A stretch of DNA of 64,000 bases, taken from the NCBI RefSeq assembly GCF_900626155.1, contig NZ_LR130844.1, positions 1,329,109-1,393,108 on the forward strand, read 5' to 3'. The stretch comes from Anaerococcus vaginimassiliensis (GTDB lineage Bacteria; Bacillota; Clostridia; Tissierellales; Peptoniphilaceae). Within the stretch, counting starts at the first letter, position 1, and every line of letters begins with the position of its first letter. Positions 17,711 to 26,731 of the stretch are shown here, in pieces. The position numbers were made by a program, and so were the translations under genes. The notes beneath the pieces were generated by a model that was not told the DNA's origin, searched no databases, and was given only the letters and a program-made list of their open reading frames with translations.

Positions 17711-19254
17711 TAAAAAAACATTTTGATAGCGTAGATGAAATGACCTACACCACGCTTTCTAATCATAAACCAGAAGACTTTGATATATTTTGGAAGAATC
17801 AAATAGATGAGATTAAGGATATTAATCCTAAAATAAAACTAGAAAAAGCTTTTGAAGATGATTTCGAAAGAGCGACTTACTATCATTTGTACTTTGAAAG
17901 TTTTGATAATAGTAAGATACATTGTAAATACTTAAAACCAAAAACAGACAAAAAAACTCCTTTAGTTATAATATTTCACGGATATCCTGGTGCAACTCGT
18001 TCATACTTTGAATATTCCTCCTTTTTAGACCAGGGTATAGCAGTTTTGGCAATGGATTGTAGGGGCCAAGGTGGACGCAGTTTTGAAATGCAAGCACCTA
18101 AATTAAACATGGGCCCTACAGTTTCTGGCCACATAATAGATGGGTTATTTGGTAAAAAAGAAGACTTATTCTACATAAATATTTTTAAGGATGCCTACCT
18201 TAGTGTTAATGTAGGTAAAAATTTAGAAAATATAGACAAGGATAAAATTTATTTGGCGGGATCTTCCCAAGGTGGAGGCATATCAATTGTTACAGCAGCT
18301 CTTCATGAGGATGTCAAAAAAGTATATCTCTTATATCCTTTTCTTACAGATTATAGGAAAGTTTTTGAGCTAGATTATGATGAGATTGCCTATGAAGGGC
18401 TCAGATATTACAGTAGATGGTTTGATCCTCAAGGAAAACACCTAGAAGAAACATTCAGCAAATTAGATTATATAGATGCAGCGAACTTTGCATCAAAGAT
18501 AAAATCTCCAGTTATATATGGAATTAGCCTAGCTGATGAAATAATACCACCAGAAGTTCAATTTGCTGTATTTAACGAGATAAAATCAAAGAAAAAACTT
18601 TGTCAATTTAAGGGATTTGGTCACGAGAAAATATGTGATATGGAAGATTACGCCATAGCATTTTTTAATGATAATAAGTCAATAAATGATGACATAAAAA
18701 TCAAATGTGAAGAAAAAGATAAGAACTTTTCCTATAAACTCATAGATAATAGTAATGACAGATTGATGATATATCTAAATCAAACAATAGATGTGGGAGC
18801 TCATTATCTAAGACGCTTTAGTAATTTAAATATGGATTCTATATCCTATGAATTTACTAATGATGCAGAATTAGATAAGGATAATATAGAATATCTGCTT
18901 AATAAATATATGGGTAATTATAGAGAAATTTATATAATCGCTCATAGGGAGTTTTGTGACTTTGCAATAGATTTAGCTAATAAATATGATATTAAATCAC
19001 TGATACTCCAAGGAATGACATTTACTAAAGAAACTATAGTTAAAGCTAAAAATATAAAAAGTGAAGTACTAATGGCTTCATGTGGTCTAGATTTCATGGA
19101 AGATATGGAAATAACCAAAGAAGTTTCAGATGCAATTGGAAAATCAAAGCTAATTTATTATCCAAAATATGAATATGAAAGAATAAACGATTACGAAGAT
19201 GAAAAGATGGTATTTTTAAACAAATTAATAAGAGGAGAAAATATAAATGAGTAA
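17707..19254 (+). CDS. Acetylxylan-esterase-like alpha/beta hydrolase with an unidentified C-terminal half
   Basis: Residues 1 to about 320 match the AXE1/cephalosporin C deacetylase fold: FDIFWKNQI near the start, IFHGYPGATRSYFEY (oxyanion region), CRGQGGRS, the nucleophile elbow AGSSQGGGIS, the acid in SLADEIIPPEVQ and the histidine in KGFGHEKI. So the triad is complete. It has no signal peptide and should act in the cytosol. Residues 330-515 are extra and I do not recognise them; they contain a possible Rossmann-like alternation. The gene overlaps dppF-like (ATGA) and nanA by 8 bases. In this setting it may remove O-acetyl groups from imported sialic acids, which is an inference. Confidence 0.75.
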   Translation: MIKKHFDSVDEMTYTTLSNHKPEDFDIFWKNQIDEIKDINPKIKLEKAFEDDFERATYYHLYFESFDNSKIHCKYLKPKTDKKTPLVIIFHGYPGATRSYFEYSSFLDQGIAVLAMDCRGQGGRSFEMQAPKLNMGPTVSGHIIDGLFGKKEDLFYINIFKDAYLSVNVGKNLENIDKDKIYLAGSSQGGGISIVTAALHEDVKKVYLLYPFLTDYRKVFELDYDEIAYEGLRYYSRWFDPQGKHLEETFSKLDYIDAANFASKIKSPVIYGISLADEIIPPEVQFAVFNEIKSKKKLCQFKGFGHEKICDMEDYAIAFFNDNKSINDDIKIKCEEKDKNFSYKLIDNSNDRLMIYLNQTIDVGAHYLRRFSNLNMDSISYEFTNDAELDKDNIEYLLNKYMGNYREIYIIAHREFCDFAIDLANKYDIKSLILQGMTFTKETIVKAKNIKSEVLMASCGLDFMEDMEITKEVSDAIGKSKLIYYPKYEYERINDYEDEKMVFLNKLIRGENINE

Positions 19255-20194
19255 ATTTAGTATAAAAGATTTTAATGGAGTAATACCTGCAGCGATCACC
19301 CCATTTGATATTAATGAAAACATTGATTTAGACGCGACTAGAGAATTCACAGAATTTCTTTTAGGTCATGATATTCACGGCTTATATTTAACTGGATCTA
19401 CTGGAGAAGGTTTCTTGATGAAAAGTGAAGAAAGAATGAAAGTTGTTGAAACTGTAATGGAAGTTGCAAAAGATAAGGTTCCTGTAGTAGTTCATGTTGG
19501 AAACATTGGAACAAAAAGGACAATTGAACTTGCACGTCATGCGAAAGAAGCCGGTGCAACAGCAATTTCTTCAGTTCCTCCATTTTATTGGCATTTTGAT
19601 AGCAAACAAATTTTTAATTACTACAAAGATATAGCTGAGGCTGTAGATATACCAATGATTATATACAATGTACCTCTAGCTGGAGTTCTACCTATTAGCT
19701 TAATAAAAGAATTGGGGAAAATTGATAATATTGTTGGTGTAAAATACACAAACACAGATATTTACCAAATACCTGTTATCAAAGATGAACTTGGTGATGA
19801 TTTTATGATTTACGGTGGAGCAGATGAGCTTGCAAGTTCTAATATATTAGTAGGTGTAGATGGTATAGTTGGATCATTCTATAATTTATTTCCTGGCTTA
19901 TTTGTAGATATTTACAACGCTGTAAAGAATGATAATGTAAAAGAAGCCTACAAATTACAAGAAAAAGCAGTTAGATTAATTAATTATGTTGTTTCTACAA
20001 ACAATATGGTTGCTGGTATAAAATCTATACTTAGAGATGCTGGGATAAACGCAGGATATGCTAGAAAACCATTCTTAAACTTTTATGACAAAGACCAAGA
20101 ACAATTATCAAAAGGAATCATAGAAATTGCCGACAAATACGATATCAATGGTGTAACTGTTATAGATAAGTTGAGAGAAAAATACCAAGGATAA
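19247..20194 (+). CDS. nanA: N-acetylneuraminate lyase
   Basis: NanA splits N-acetylneuraminate into N-acetylmannosamine and pyruvate. The 315-residue protein belongs to the DHDPS/NAL family: LTGSTGEGFLM (phosphate/carboxylate loop), the catalytic Tyr in IIYNVPLAG, and the Schiff-base Lys166 in VGVKYTNTD followed by YQIP as in NAL rather than DHDPS. Its place between an esterase gene and nanK-rpiR-nanE makes the NAL assignment strong. AGAGGAG precedes the ATG inside the end of the upstream gene. Confidence 0.92.
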   Translation: MSKFSIKDFNGVIPAAITPFDINENIDLDATREFTEFLLGHDIHGLYLTGSTGEGFLMKSEERMKVVETVMEVAKDKVPVVVHVGNIGTKRTIELARHAKEAGATAISSVPPFYWHFDSKQIFNYYKDIAEAVDIPMIIYNVPLAGVLPISLIKELGKIDNIVGVKYTNTDIYQIPVIKDELGDDFMIYGGADELASSNILVGVDGIVGSFYNLFPGLFVDIYNAVKNDNVKEAYKLQEKAVRLINYVVSTNNMVAGIKSILRDAGINAGYARKPFLNFYDKDQEQLSKGIIEIADKYDINGVTVIDKLREKYQG

Positions 20195-20197
20195 GCT

Positions 20198-21079
20198 ATG
20201 AATGTTTTATGTTTTGATATAGGTGGTACAAATATCAAATCAATGCTAATAGGTACTGATGAGAAAATAGAGCTTCCGATAATAGAATCAAAAGCTAAAG
20301 AAGGAATAGAACTTCTTAAAGAAGATATATTCAATTGTATAAGAGATGTAAGAAAAAATTATGAAGTATACGGGATTGCCATTTCAACAGCTGGAATGGT
20401 CGATCCTGTAAGTTACAAGATAGTCCACGCTAACTCAAACTTTAAAGATTATATAGGATTTGATTGGAAAGAAGCTATTAATAATGAATTTAATCTGCCT
20501 GTTGTCGTAGAAAATGACGTAAAATCAGCAGCACTTGGTGAGTATAATTTTGGCAGAGCCAAAGGATATAAGTCAGTGTTCGTGCTTACACTTGGCACAG
20601 GTATAGGCGGTGCTCTAGTTGTTGATGGAGAAATTTATAGAGGATCTAGTGGACATGCAGGTGAAATTGGATATATGCAAATTGATGGCAATGAATTTGA
20701 AAAAATAGCATCTGCAAGTGCCCTAGTTAGAAGAGCCAAAAGTGAATATCCTAATAAAGATTATACTAACGGGATAAAAATATTTGAAGCCATAGATAAA
20801 AATGAGAGGGAAGCTATAGATCTTCTCGATTATATGACAGACAAACTATCAGTTGGCATAGCAAATATTATATTAATTGCAAACCCAAGTATGATTTTAA
20901 TTGGAGGCGGGATATCTGAGCAAAAAGAAAAATTGATTGATCCTATAAAAGAAAAAGTAAAAAAAATAATACCTGAAAATCTTTATGAAAAAACAGAAAT
21001 AACCAATACCAGTCTAGGCAACAAGGCAGGTATATTTGGAGTTTATAGTATTTTTAGAAAAACTTATGAGGAAAGATAA
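20198..21079 (+). CDS. nanK: ROK-family kinase, probable N-acetylmannosamine kinase
   Basis: Probably phosphorylates N-acetylmannosamine to the 6-phosphate. ATP site DIGGTNIKS lies at residues 6-14, the sugar site contains STAGMVDP and VVENDVKSAALGE (catalytic Asp in END), and LTLGTGIGGALVVDGEIYRGSSGHAGEIGYM is the ROK signature. The zinc-binding CxCGxxGC motif that usually follows GEIGHM is missing and this loop is short. It starts 3 bases after nanA and overlaps the regulator by one base (TAATG), so it is in the nan operon. Confidence 0.88.
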   Translation: MNVLCFDIGGTNIKSMLIGTDEKIELPIIESKAKEGIELLKEDIFNCIRDVRKNYEVYGIAISTAGMVDPVSYKIVHANSNFKDYIGFDWKEAINNEFNLPVVVENDVKSAALGEYNFGRAKGYKSVFVLTLGTGIGGALVVDGEIYRGSSGHAGEIGYMQIDGNEFEKIASASALVRRAKSEYPNKDYTNGIKIFEAIDKNEREAIDLLDYMTDKLSVGIANIILIANPSMILIGGGISEQKEKLIDPIKEKVKKIIPENLYEKTEITNTSLGNKAGIFGVYSIFRKTYEER

Positions 21080-21909
21080 TGTTAGATTATGACTATATGC
21101 TACCCTTAATCGAATCTAAATATGAAGAACTAACTGAAAGTGAGAAGATAATAGCTGATTACTTCTTAAATACAGAAGATGAGGACCTTTCATCTAAGAC
21201 AGTTTCATCAAAGCTATATGTATCAGAATCTGCTCTTACAAGATTTGCCAAAAGGTTAGGACTTTCAGGTTATAGAGAATTTATATATTTTTTAAATCGA
21301 AATAGAGACAATCAAGCAGATAGTATAGTTTATAGAAAATCTCCAGTATTTGATACATATGAAGAAATTCTAAAAAAAACTTATAACTTATACGACGAAG
21401 AAAAATGTAAAACATTAACACAATATATATTAAACTCAAAAAGAATCTATATCTATGGAGTAGGGAGTTCTGGTTATTTGGCAGAAGAATTCGCCCACAG
21501 ATTGATTAGGCTTGGTTTAGATGCCGAAGCAGTAATTAACACTCATGAGATATTGCTCAATCAGGTAAGGATAAAAGCAGATGATTTCATAATGGGCATA
21601 TCCTACAGCGGGAAATCCATAGAAGTAATAGAGGCTTTAAAGTCAGGAGCAGAAAAAAAGGCAAAAACAGCTTTATTAGTGGCAAATTATTCTGAAATAT
21701 TGGATGAATACTTTGATATTATTATTTTATTAGCTCACAAACAGAATTTGGAATATAGTAATATCATTTCACCTCAATTTCCAGCAATGATTCTATTAGA
21801 TACACTCTTTAAAGATTTGTATGATAAAAGACAAGAATCAGGCGAAGTATATATGGAATCAGTTAATAAAATGCTATCAATAGTAAAGGAGAAAGACAGT
21901 GAACTTTGA
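21079..21909 (+). CDS. RpiR-family transcriptional regulator, probable sialic acid regulator
   Basis: A 276-residue regulator with an N-terminal RpiR helix-turn-helix ([26 protein letters not shown], residues about 43-70) and a C-terminal SIS sugar-phosphate domain ([27 protein letters not shown] and [17 protein letters not shown]). RpiR proteins in several bacteria control nan genes by sensing sialic-acid pathway intermediates such as ManNAc-6-P. It lies inside the operon, so autoregulation is likely. A perfect palindrome at 22627-22646 is a candidate operator. Whether it represses or activates cannot be read from the sequence. Confidence 0.88.
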   Translation: MLDYDYMLPLIESKYEELTESEKIIADYFLNTEDEDLSSKTVSSKLYVSESALTRFAKRLGLSGYREFIYFLNRNRDNQADSIVYRKSPVFDTYEEILKKTYNLYDEEKCKTLTQYILNSKRIYIYGVGSSGYLAEEFAHRLIRLGLDAEAVINTHEILLNQVRIKADDFIMGISYSGKSIEVIEALKSGAEKKAKTALLVANYSEILDEYFDIIILLAHKQNLEYSNIISPQFPAMILLDTLFKDLYDKRQESGEVYMESVNKMLSIVKEKDSEL

Positions 21910-22588
21910 AGATAAAGTAAAAAATAAATTAATAGTGTCATGCCAAGCCCTAAGTGATGAACCTCTCCATTCATCATTTATTATGGGAAGGATGGCACTT
22001 GCAGCAAAAACAGGCGGAGCTTGTGGAATTAGAGCAAACTCCGTTGAAGATATTAAAGAAATTAGAAAAACAGTTGACCTACCGATTATAGGAATTATTA
22101 AAAAAGATTATGATAATAGTCCAATTTATATAACACCTACAATGGATGAGATAGATAAGTTAGTTGAAAGCGAGGTAGATGTTATTGCCCTTGATGCAAC
22201 AGATAGAAAAAGACCAAATCATGCTAATTTGAAAGAATTTTACGATGATATAAGAAAAAAATATTCTGAAATAAAATTGATGGCAGATTGTTCTACAGTT
22301 GATGAGGCAAAATATGCTGATAGTTTAGGGTTCGATTTAATAGGCACAACTTTGGTTGGATATACTCCTCAAAGCGAAGGAAATAAAATAGAAGAAAATG
22401 ATTTTGAAATCCTTAGGACTATAATAAAAGAATGCAATCATCCAGTTGTAGCAGAAGGAAATATCGACTCACCAGAAAAAGCAAAAAGAGTATTAGAGCT
22501 TGGTGCTTTAACAGTTGTTGTTGGAGGTGCAATAACTAGACCTCAAAATATAACGAAAAAGTTTGTAGAAAAAATTGCTGCTATTTAA
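21899..22588 (+). CDS. nanE: N-acetylmannosamine-6-phosphate 2-epimerase
   Basis: NanE converts ManNAc-6-P to GlcNAc-6-P, joining the pathway to amino sugar breakdown. The 229-residue TIM-barrel protein has the family motifs [69 protein letters not shown] and [13 protein letters not shown]. It starts with GTG at 21899 (GGAG about 8 bases upstream), inside the last 11 bases of the regulator. No nagA or nagB is in the window, so further catabolism must be coded elsewhere. Confidence 0.93.
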   Translation: MNFEDKVKNKLIVSCQALSDEPLHSSFIMGRMALAAKTGGACGIRANSVEDIKEIRKTVDLPIIGIIKKDYDNSPIYITPTMDEIDKLVESEVDVIALDATDRKRPNHANLKEFYDDIRKKYSEIKLMADCSTVDEAKYADSLGFDLIGTTLVGYTPQSEGNKIEENDFEILRTIIKECNHPVVAEGNIDSPEKAKRVLELGALTVVVGGAITRPQNITKKFVEKIAAI

Positions 22589-22626
22589 ATAAAAAATAAG
22601 AACCTTTCAAGTAATCTATAAATAGC

Positions 22627-22646
22627 TAGTACTATATATAGTACTA
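22627..22646. promoter_or_regulatory. Perfect 20-bp palindrome between nanE and nanQ
   Basis: TAGTACTATATATAGTACTA is identical to its reverse complement. It lies 38 bases after nanE and 49 before the nanQ start. It lacks a U-tract, so it is not a terminator. It could be an operator for the RpiR-type regulator or an RNA hairpin that separates expression of nanQ from the operon. Confidence 0.5.
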
Positions 22647-22695
22647 TTAAAATATGAATTATAAGGTTTTTAATTTTTATAAACAAGAGGTATAT

Positions 22696-23151
22696 ATGAT
22701 TTGTGATGACATAAGCAATTTAAATAAATATGAAAGTATAAATGAAAATATAGCTGATATAATTAAATTTTTAGATAGTTTCGATAAAAGTAGTTTTACA
22801 AATGGTAGGGTTGACATAAACGACAATCTTTTTGCAAATATTCAAACTTACGAAACAAGCACTGCTAATGAGAGACAATACGAAGTGCACGAGGAATATA
22901 TTGATTTACAATTTATAGTAAGTGGAGAGGAAAGAATAGATTACGCTTTCAATAAAGAATACAAAAATCCATACAAGATAAATAAAGATGGTGACTATTT
23001 CCTAACTAATGATATAGAATATTTTTCATCACTAACTATGAAAGAAAATAGTTTTGCTATATTTTTCCCGGGAGAATTTCACAAACCTGGATGCAGTCTA
23101 AATGATGATGTCAAAGTATCAAAAATAGTTTTCAAAATTAAATATGAGTAG
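22696..23151 (+). CDS. nanQ: YhcH/YjgK/YiaL-family protein, probable sialic acid anomerase
   Basis: The 151-residue protein is a member of the DUF386/YhcH cupin family, linked to sialic acid operons; E. coli YhcH (NanQ) speeds the opening of alpha-N-acetylneuraminate. Typical features are NIQTYETSTANERQYEVHEEYIDLQFIVSGEERIDYA and the metal-site ending FFPGEFHKPGC with its histidine. I chose the ATG at 22696, which follows AAGAGG by 5 bases; an in-frame ATG at 22654 has no RBS. It is last in the nan locus and a terminator follows. Confidence 0.85.
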   Translation: MICDDISNLNKYESINENIADIIKFLDSFDKSSFTNGRVDINDNLFANIQTYETSTANERQYEVHEEYIDLQFIVSGEERIDYAFNKEYKNPYKINKDGDYFLTNDIEYFSSLTMKENSFAIFFPGEFHKPGCSLNDDVKVSKIVFKIKYE

Positions 23152-23189
23152 GATTTTGTTAACTCTCCTTATTACACCTACTTATGCTT

Positions 23190-23234
23190 ACACTAGAAAG
23201 TAATTACTTTTAAGCTCTTTCTAGTGTATTTTTA
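23190..23234 (+). terminator. Intrinsic terminator after nanQ
   Basis: ACACTAGAAAG (23190-23200) and CTTTCTAGTGT (23217-23227) form an 11-bp stem, followed by ATTTTTATTT. It ends the sialic acid locus. Confidence 0.88.
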
Positions 23235-23277
23235 TTTGATATCATATATAATAGAAATTCGTAATAATGTTTATTTT

Positions 23278-23286
23278 TGTTATAAT
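23278..23286 (+). promoter_or_regulatory. Extended -10 promoter for the phosphatase-nuclease operon
   Basis: TGTTATAAT is a TGn-extended -10 box 16 bases before the ATG at 23303. The -35 region is poor (TTCGTA), as is common with extended -10 promoters. Confidence 0.6.
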
Positions 23287-23302
23287 AGTAAATGAGGTGT
23301 TT

Positions 23303-23875
23303 ATGAAAATTATTTTAGTTAGACATGGAAAGACTCAGGCAAATATAGACTGGAAATATTCGACAGACGATACAGTTCTTGCCAAAGATGGTCTTTATAT
23401 ATTAGATAAAACAAAAAAGTTATTAGAAGATTACGATATTGATGAAGTTTATACATCAGCTTTAATTAGAAGTCAAGAAACTGCAAAACATCTAGGATTT
23501 ACTAATTTTACTATTGATAAAAGAATAAATGAGATGAACTTTGGAGATTTTAGAGGCGAAAGTATAGATGAAGTAAGACTTAAACAAAAATTATTTTTTG
23601 AAAATGAGAGAAAAAATTATTTTGGTATAAAATATCCTAATGGTGAATCGAGAAATGAAGTTATAAGAAGAACGAGTGAATTTTTGGATGAAATTTCCCA
23701 AAAAGATGATAAAACTATCTTGTGTATTTCCCATGGCATAGCAATAAGATCTACTCTATTTTGGGTGTTGGAAGATCTTTCAAATTGGAATAGTTTTTGG
23801 ATAGACAATGGATCTCTCACTGTTTTTAATGTAAAAGATAATAAGAAGCTTATAGAAAGCGTCAACAAAATATGA
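23303..23875 (+). CDS. Histidine phosphatase (phosphoglycerate mutase-like)
   Basis: The protein (190 residues) starts MKIILVRHGKTQAN, the RHG motif with the catalytic phospho-histidine, and has the second conserved histidine in CISHGIAIRS; the pair MNFGDFRGES is also family-typical. These define the cofactor-dependent PGM/acid phosphatase superfamily, but not the substrate; similar small proteins include CobC and YhfR-type phosphatases. I start at ATG 23303 (GAGGTG upstream), not at the earlier in-frame start at 23267. Its stop overlaps the SbcD-like gene by 4 bases (ATGA). Confidence 0.85.
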   Translation: MKIILVRHGKTQANIDWKYSTDDTVLAKDGLYILDKTKKLLEDYDIDEVYTSALIRSQETAKHLGFTNFTIDKRINEMNFGDFRGESIDEVRLKQKLFFENERKNYFGIKYPNGESRNEVIRRTSEFLDEISQKDDKTILCISHGIAIRSTLFWVLEDLSNWNSFWIDNGSLTVFNVKDNKKLIESVNKI

Positions 23876-24888
23876 AATTTATCCATCTAGCAGATTGTCA
23901 TCTAGCAGATTCTTTTAATTTCGATAAAAACCTATCTTCAAAAATAAGAGATGCGTCTTGGAAAAGTTTGGAAACTATTTTTAAGGACAATAAAGATGTT
24001 GACTTTGCTCTAATTGCTGGAGATCTATTCGAGAGATCCTATTTTTCATCTAGAGATTTTCACAGGTTATTTTCAATAATCAGAGATTTTTCAAAAGATG
24101 TTTATTATGTATCGGGCAACCACGATTATTTTGATGATTATAATTCTCTATTTTTAAAAGAGTCGCCAAATAATTTTCATGTTTTTGGATCAAGTGAGAT
24201 AGAAGTATTTGAAAGTGAAGGTCTAAGGATCTATGGAATATCTTATGATGATAGGATTTTTGATAAAAAAGTAAATCTTAATATAAATTTAGATGATAAA
24301 TTCTTCAATATATTTTTAGTTCATGGTGAAATAGATAACATTAACTCTAATTATTTTAGTTTAGATAGTGGTGAAATTTCTTTAGAAAGATTTGACTATA
24401 TAGCTATGGGGCATATCCACAAAAAAGGAAGCTATAAAAATATATACTATTCAGGAAGTATTGAGCCTCACGATTTTTCTGATATTTATGATTATGGATA
24501 TATACGTTATGAAGATGGAAAAGTTAATTTTATAGATTCTTCTATATTGAAATTTTATGATTTTTCTATTAATTTTTCAGATTACAATAGTTATGAAAAT
24601 CTCATTTCTTATCTAAACTCTAAACTAAGAGATGATAAAAGGAATTTTGTTAGGATCAATATTAATAGCCATGAAAATATAGATAAAAGCTTAATTAGAA
24701 AAAATCTACAGGCGGATTTTCTTGATATTAGGCTAAATGAAGAAAAAAGCCTCGATGAATTTGTAAATATATTTCCTAATTCGTTATTATCAATGTATGA
24801 TGAAAAGTTTCATGGAAAAACTGATGAAGCTAGTCTTCTTGCGAGGAAAATTGGACTTGATGCAATTTTAAGGAGCAGAGATGACTAG
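23872..24888 (+). CDS. SbcD/YhaO-like DNA repair exonuclease (metallophosphoesterase)
   Basis: Probably the nuclease partner of the ATPase coded next. The 338-residue protein shows the Mre11/SbcD phosphoesterase motifs: HLADCHLAD (residues 4-12), LIAGDLFE, SGNHDYFDDY, VHGEID and MGHIHKK. The order and length resemble YhaO of Bacillus more than classical SbcD. It overlaps the preceding and following genes by a few bases, so all three are translated together. A role in DNA end processing is inferred from the family. Confidence 0.88.
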   Translation: MKFIHLADCHLADSFNFDKNLSSKIRDASWKSLETIFKDNKDVDFALIAGDLFERSYFSSRDFHRLFSIIRDFSKDVYYVSGNHDYFDDYNSLFLKESPNNFHVFGSSEIEVFESEGLRIYGISYDDRIFDKKVNLNINLDDKFFNIFLVHGEIDNINSNYFSLDSGEISLERFDYIAMGHIHKKGSYKNIYYSGSIEPHDFSDIYDYGYIRYEDGKVNFIDSSILKFYDFSINFSDYNSYENLISYLNSKLRDDKRNFVRININSHENIDKSLIRKNLQADFLDIRLNEEKSLDEFVNIFPNSLLSMYDEKFHGKTDEASLLARKIGLDAILRSRDD

Positions 24889-26731
24889 AGTATACATTAA
24901 AGAGCTAAATATAATATCTTTTGGTAAATTCGAAAATAAGAACATCAAGTTTGACAAAGATTTTAACTTGATATTTGGAAAAAATGAAAGTGGGAAATCA
25001 ACCCTAGCAAGTTTTGTTGAAGGACTCTTGTATGGATTTGATGAAGGCAAATCCAAAAGGAATTTTTCTTATAAAAAAGAAGCATATAAACCAATAGCAT
25101 CTTATAAATATGCAGGGTGGGGGATATTTAATAAAGATGGAATCGATTTTAAAGTATTTAGAAATTTTGATGATGGATCATATAGCCTTGTAAATTTGAC
25201 TAGTGGGGAAGAAGTAGAATCTAAAGCGTCTAACTTAAATTTCCCAGGAGAATATATTTTAGATATAGATTATGATATTTATAAAAATTATGTATCTAGT
25301 TTTCAAAACCAAATAAGTGATTCAAATGCGAGCAAAAAGCTTATAGAAAAACTTGCTAATAAAGATATAGATTATGATTTTTCCATAAATAAATCCCTAC
25401 AAATTCTAGATAAAGAATACAATAGGCTTGGTTCATCAAGGGCATATACAAAGCCATATCTAAAGACGAAAACAGAAATTGAAGAACTTGAAGAAGATCT
25501 ATACGAGATTAGATTACTTAAAAAAAATTATATAAAAGATTTTAAGAGACTGGATTCAAATAAGGAAAAGATAAGAGATTACCAAGATAAATATAATAAA
25601 CTTAAAACTCTAACCAACTCTTTTAAAAGCTATAGAGCAACATCTAACTATAGAGATTATAAAAAATGGACGGATGAGCTATATAGATTGAATGAGAAAT
25701 TAGCAGATTATCAAGATGTGCAGGGTTTAGATGATGAGTATTTTGATAATTTGGAAGAAAATCTAAATAGTATTAGAAAAACAGACGAAAGCTTAATAAA
25801 ATATCTATTATTTGCTCTCCTAGTAATATGTATTATTCTAGGTATTCTGTTGAATAAATATTTTTATTTAGGTGCTTTATTAATCCTTTTCGTTTTCTTA
25901 GTAGTAAATAAAAAATCCAAGAGTGAGATTGGTCTAAATGAGCTAAATCAGTATAGTAAAAAGAAGTCAAGGTATTTAAGATACAAAAATCTATTGAAGG
26001 AAAAAGAAAAAATTGAAGAAGTCCTTTCTATTTTAAAAAAACAGGATATTAAAGACGGGGGTCTAGATATAGATGATGAGGACTTTGAGGATTTTGATAT
26101 CGAAAAAAGTGAAAATGACTTGGATCAGTTACGTCTAATGATTGATAGGACTAATAAAGAGATACAAATAGATGAGAAAAATCTCGTTAGCATTGAAGAA
26201 AAAATAAAAAACGAAGTTGACTTAGTCGATCGAATAAACTATCTAAAGAAAAAATTAGATGCGATTTCTAAGAAGAAAACCGCAATCAAGCTTGCCAAAG
26301 AAACTATTAATGAAATAAGTGAAGAAAACAAGGGTGACTATTCTAAGCTTAATTTTAGACTTAATAATATAATTAGGGAAGTAAGCAAAAATTCTTACGA
26401 GTCGATTGGACTTGATGATAATTTAAATCCTGAGATTGTGACTGCAGAAGGATACAAGCTTAGTTTGAATCAATTATCGAAAGGATTTATAGATCAATTG
26501 TATTTTGCCCTCAAATTGTCTTTAAACGAGGAAGTATTTTCTAAGATATTTATGGTTTATGATGATGCCTTTATAAATTATGATTTGGAAAGATTGAGAA
26601 ATGCTTTGTTTTTCTTACTAGATGCGTCTACTTTTAGACAAGTAATATATTTTTCTTGCCATACTAGAGAGCTTGAAGTATTTAAGTCAGAGGGAATAGA
26701 TATTAATTATATAAATATGGAGGATGTATGA
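24881..26731 (+). CDS. Compact YhaN-like SMC/Rad50-type ATPase
   Basis: Partner of the SbcD-like nuclease. Walker A GKNESGKST is at residues 33-41 after FGKFENKNIKFDKDFNLIFG, the Rad50/YhaN start. A coiled coil (about 170-290), a pair of hydrophobic segments (about 305-345, YLLFALLVICIILGILL and YLGALLILFVFLVV), a second coil (about 365-490), the signature region SLNQLSKGFIDQLYFALKLSL and Walker B FMVYDDAFINYD follow. At 616 residues it is much shorter than the roughly 960 of Bacillus YhaN. The hydrophobic pair suggests the coil tip is membrane-anchored. Confidence 0.85.
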   Translation: MTRVYIKELNIISFGKFENKNIKFDKDFNLIFGKNESGKSTLASFVEGLLYGFDEGKSKRNFSYKKEAYKPIASYKYAGWGIFNKDGIDFKVFRNFDDGSYSLVNLTSGEEVESKASNLNFPGEYILDIDYDIYKNYVSSFQNQISDSNASKKLIEKLANKDIDYDFSINKSLQILDKEYNRLGSSRAYTKPYLKTKTEIEELEEDLYEIRLLKKNYIKDFKRLDSNKEKIRDYQDKYNKLKTLTNSFKSYRATSNYRDYKKWTDELYRLNEKLADYQDVQGLDDEYFDNLEENLNSIRKTDESLIKYLLFALLVICIILGILLNKYFYLGALLILFVFLVVNKKSKSEIGLNELNQYSKKKSRYLRYKNLLKEKEKIEEVLSILKKQDIKDGGLDIDDEDFEDFDIEKSENDLDQLRLMIDRTNKEIQIDEKNLVSIEEKIKNEVDLVDRINYLKKKLDAISKKKTAIKLAKETINEISEENKGDYSKLNFRLNNIIREVSKNSYESIGLDDNLNPEIVTAEGYKLSLNQLSKGFIDQLYFALKLSLNEEVFSKIFMVYDDAFINYDLERLRNALFFLLDASTFRQVIYFSCHTRELEVFKSEGIDINYINMEDV

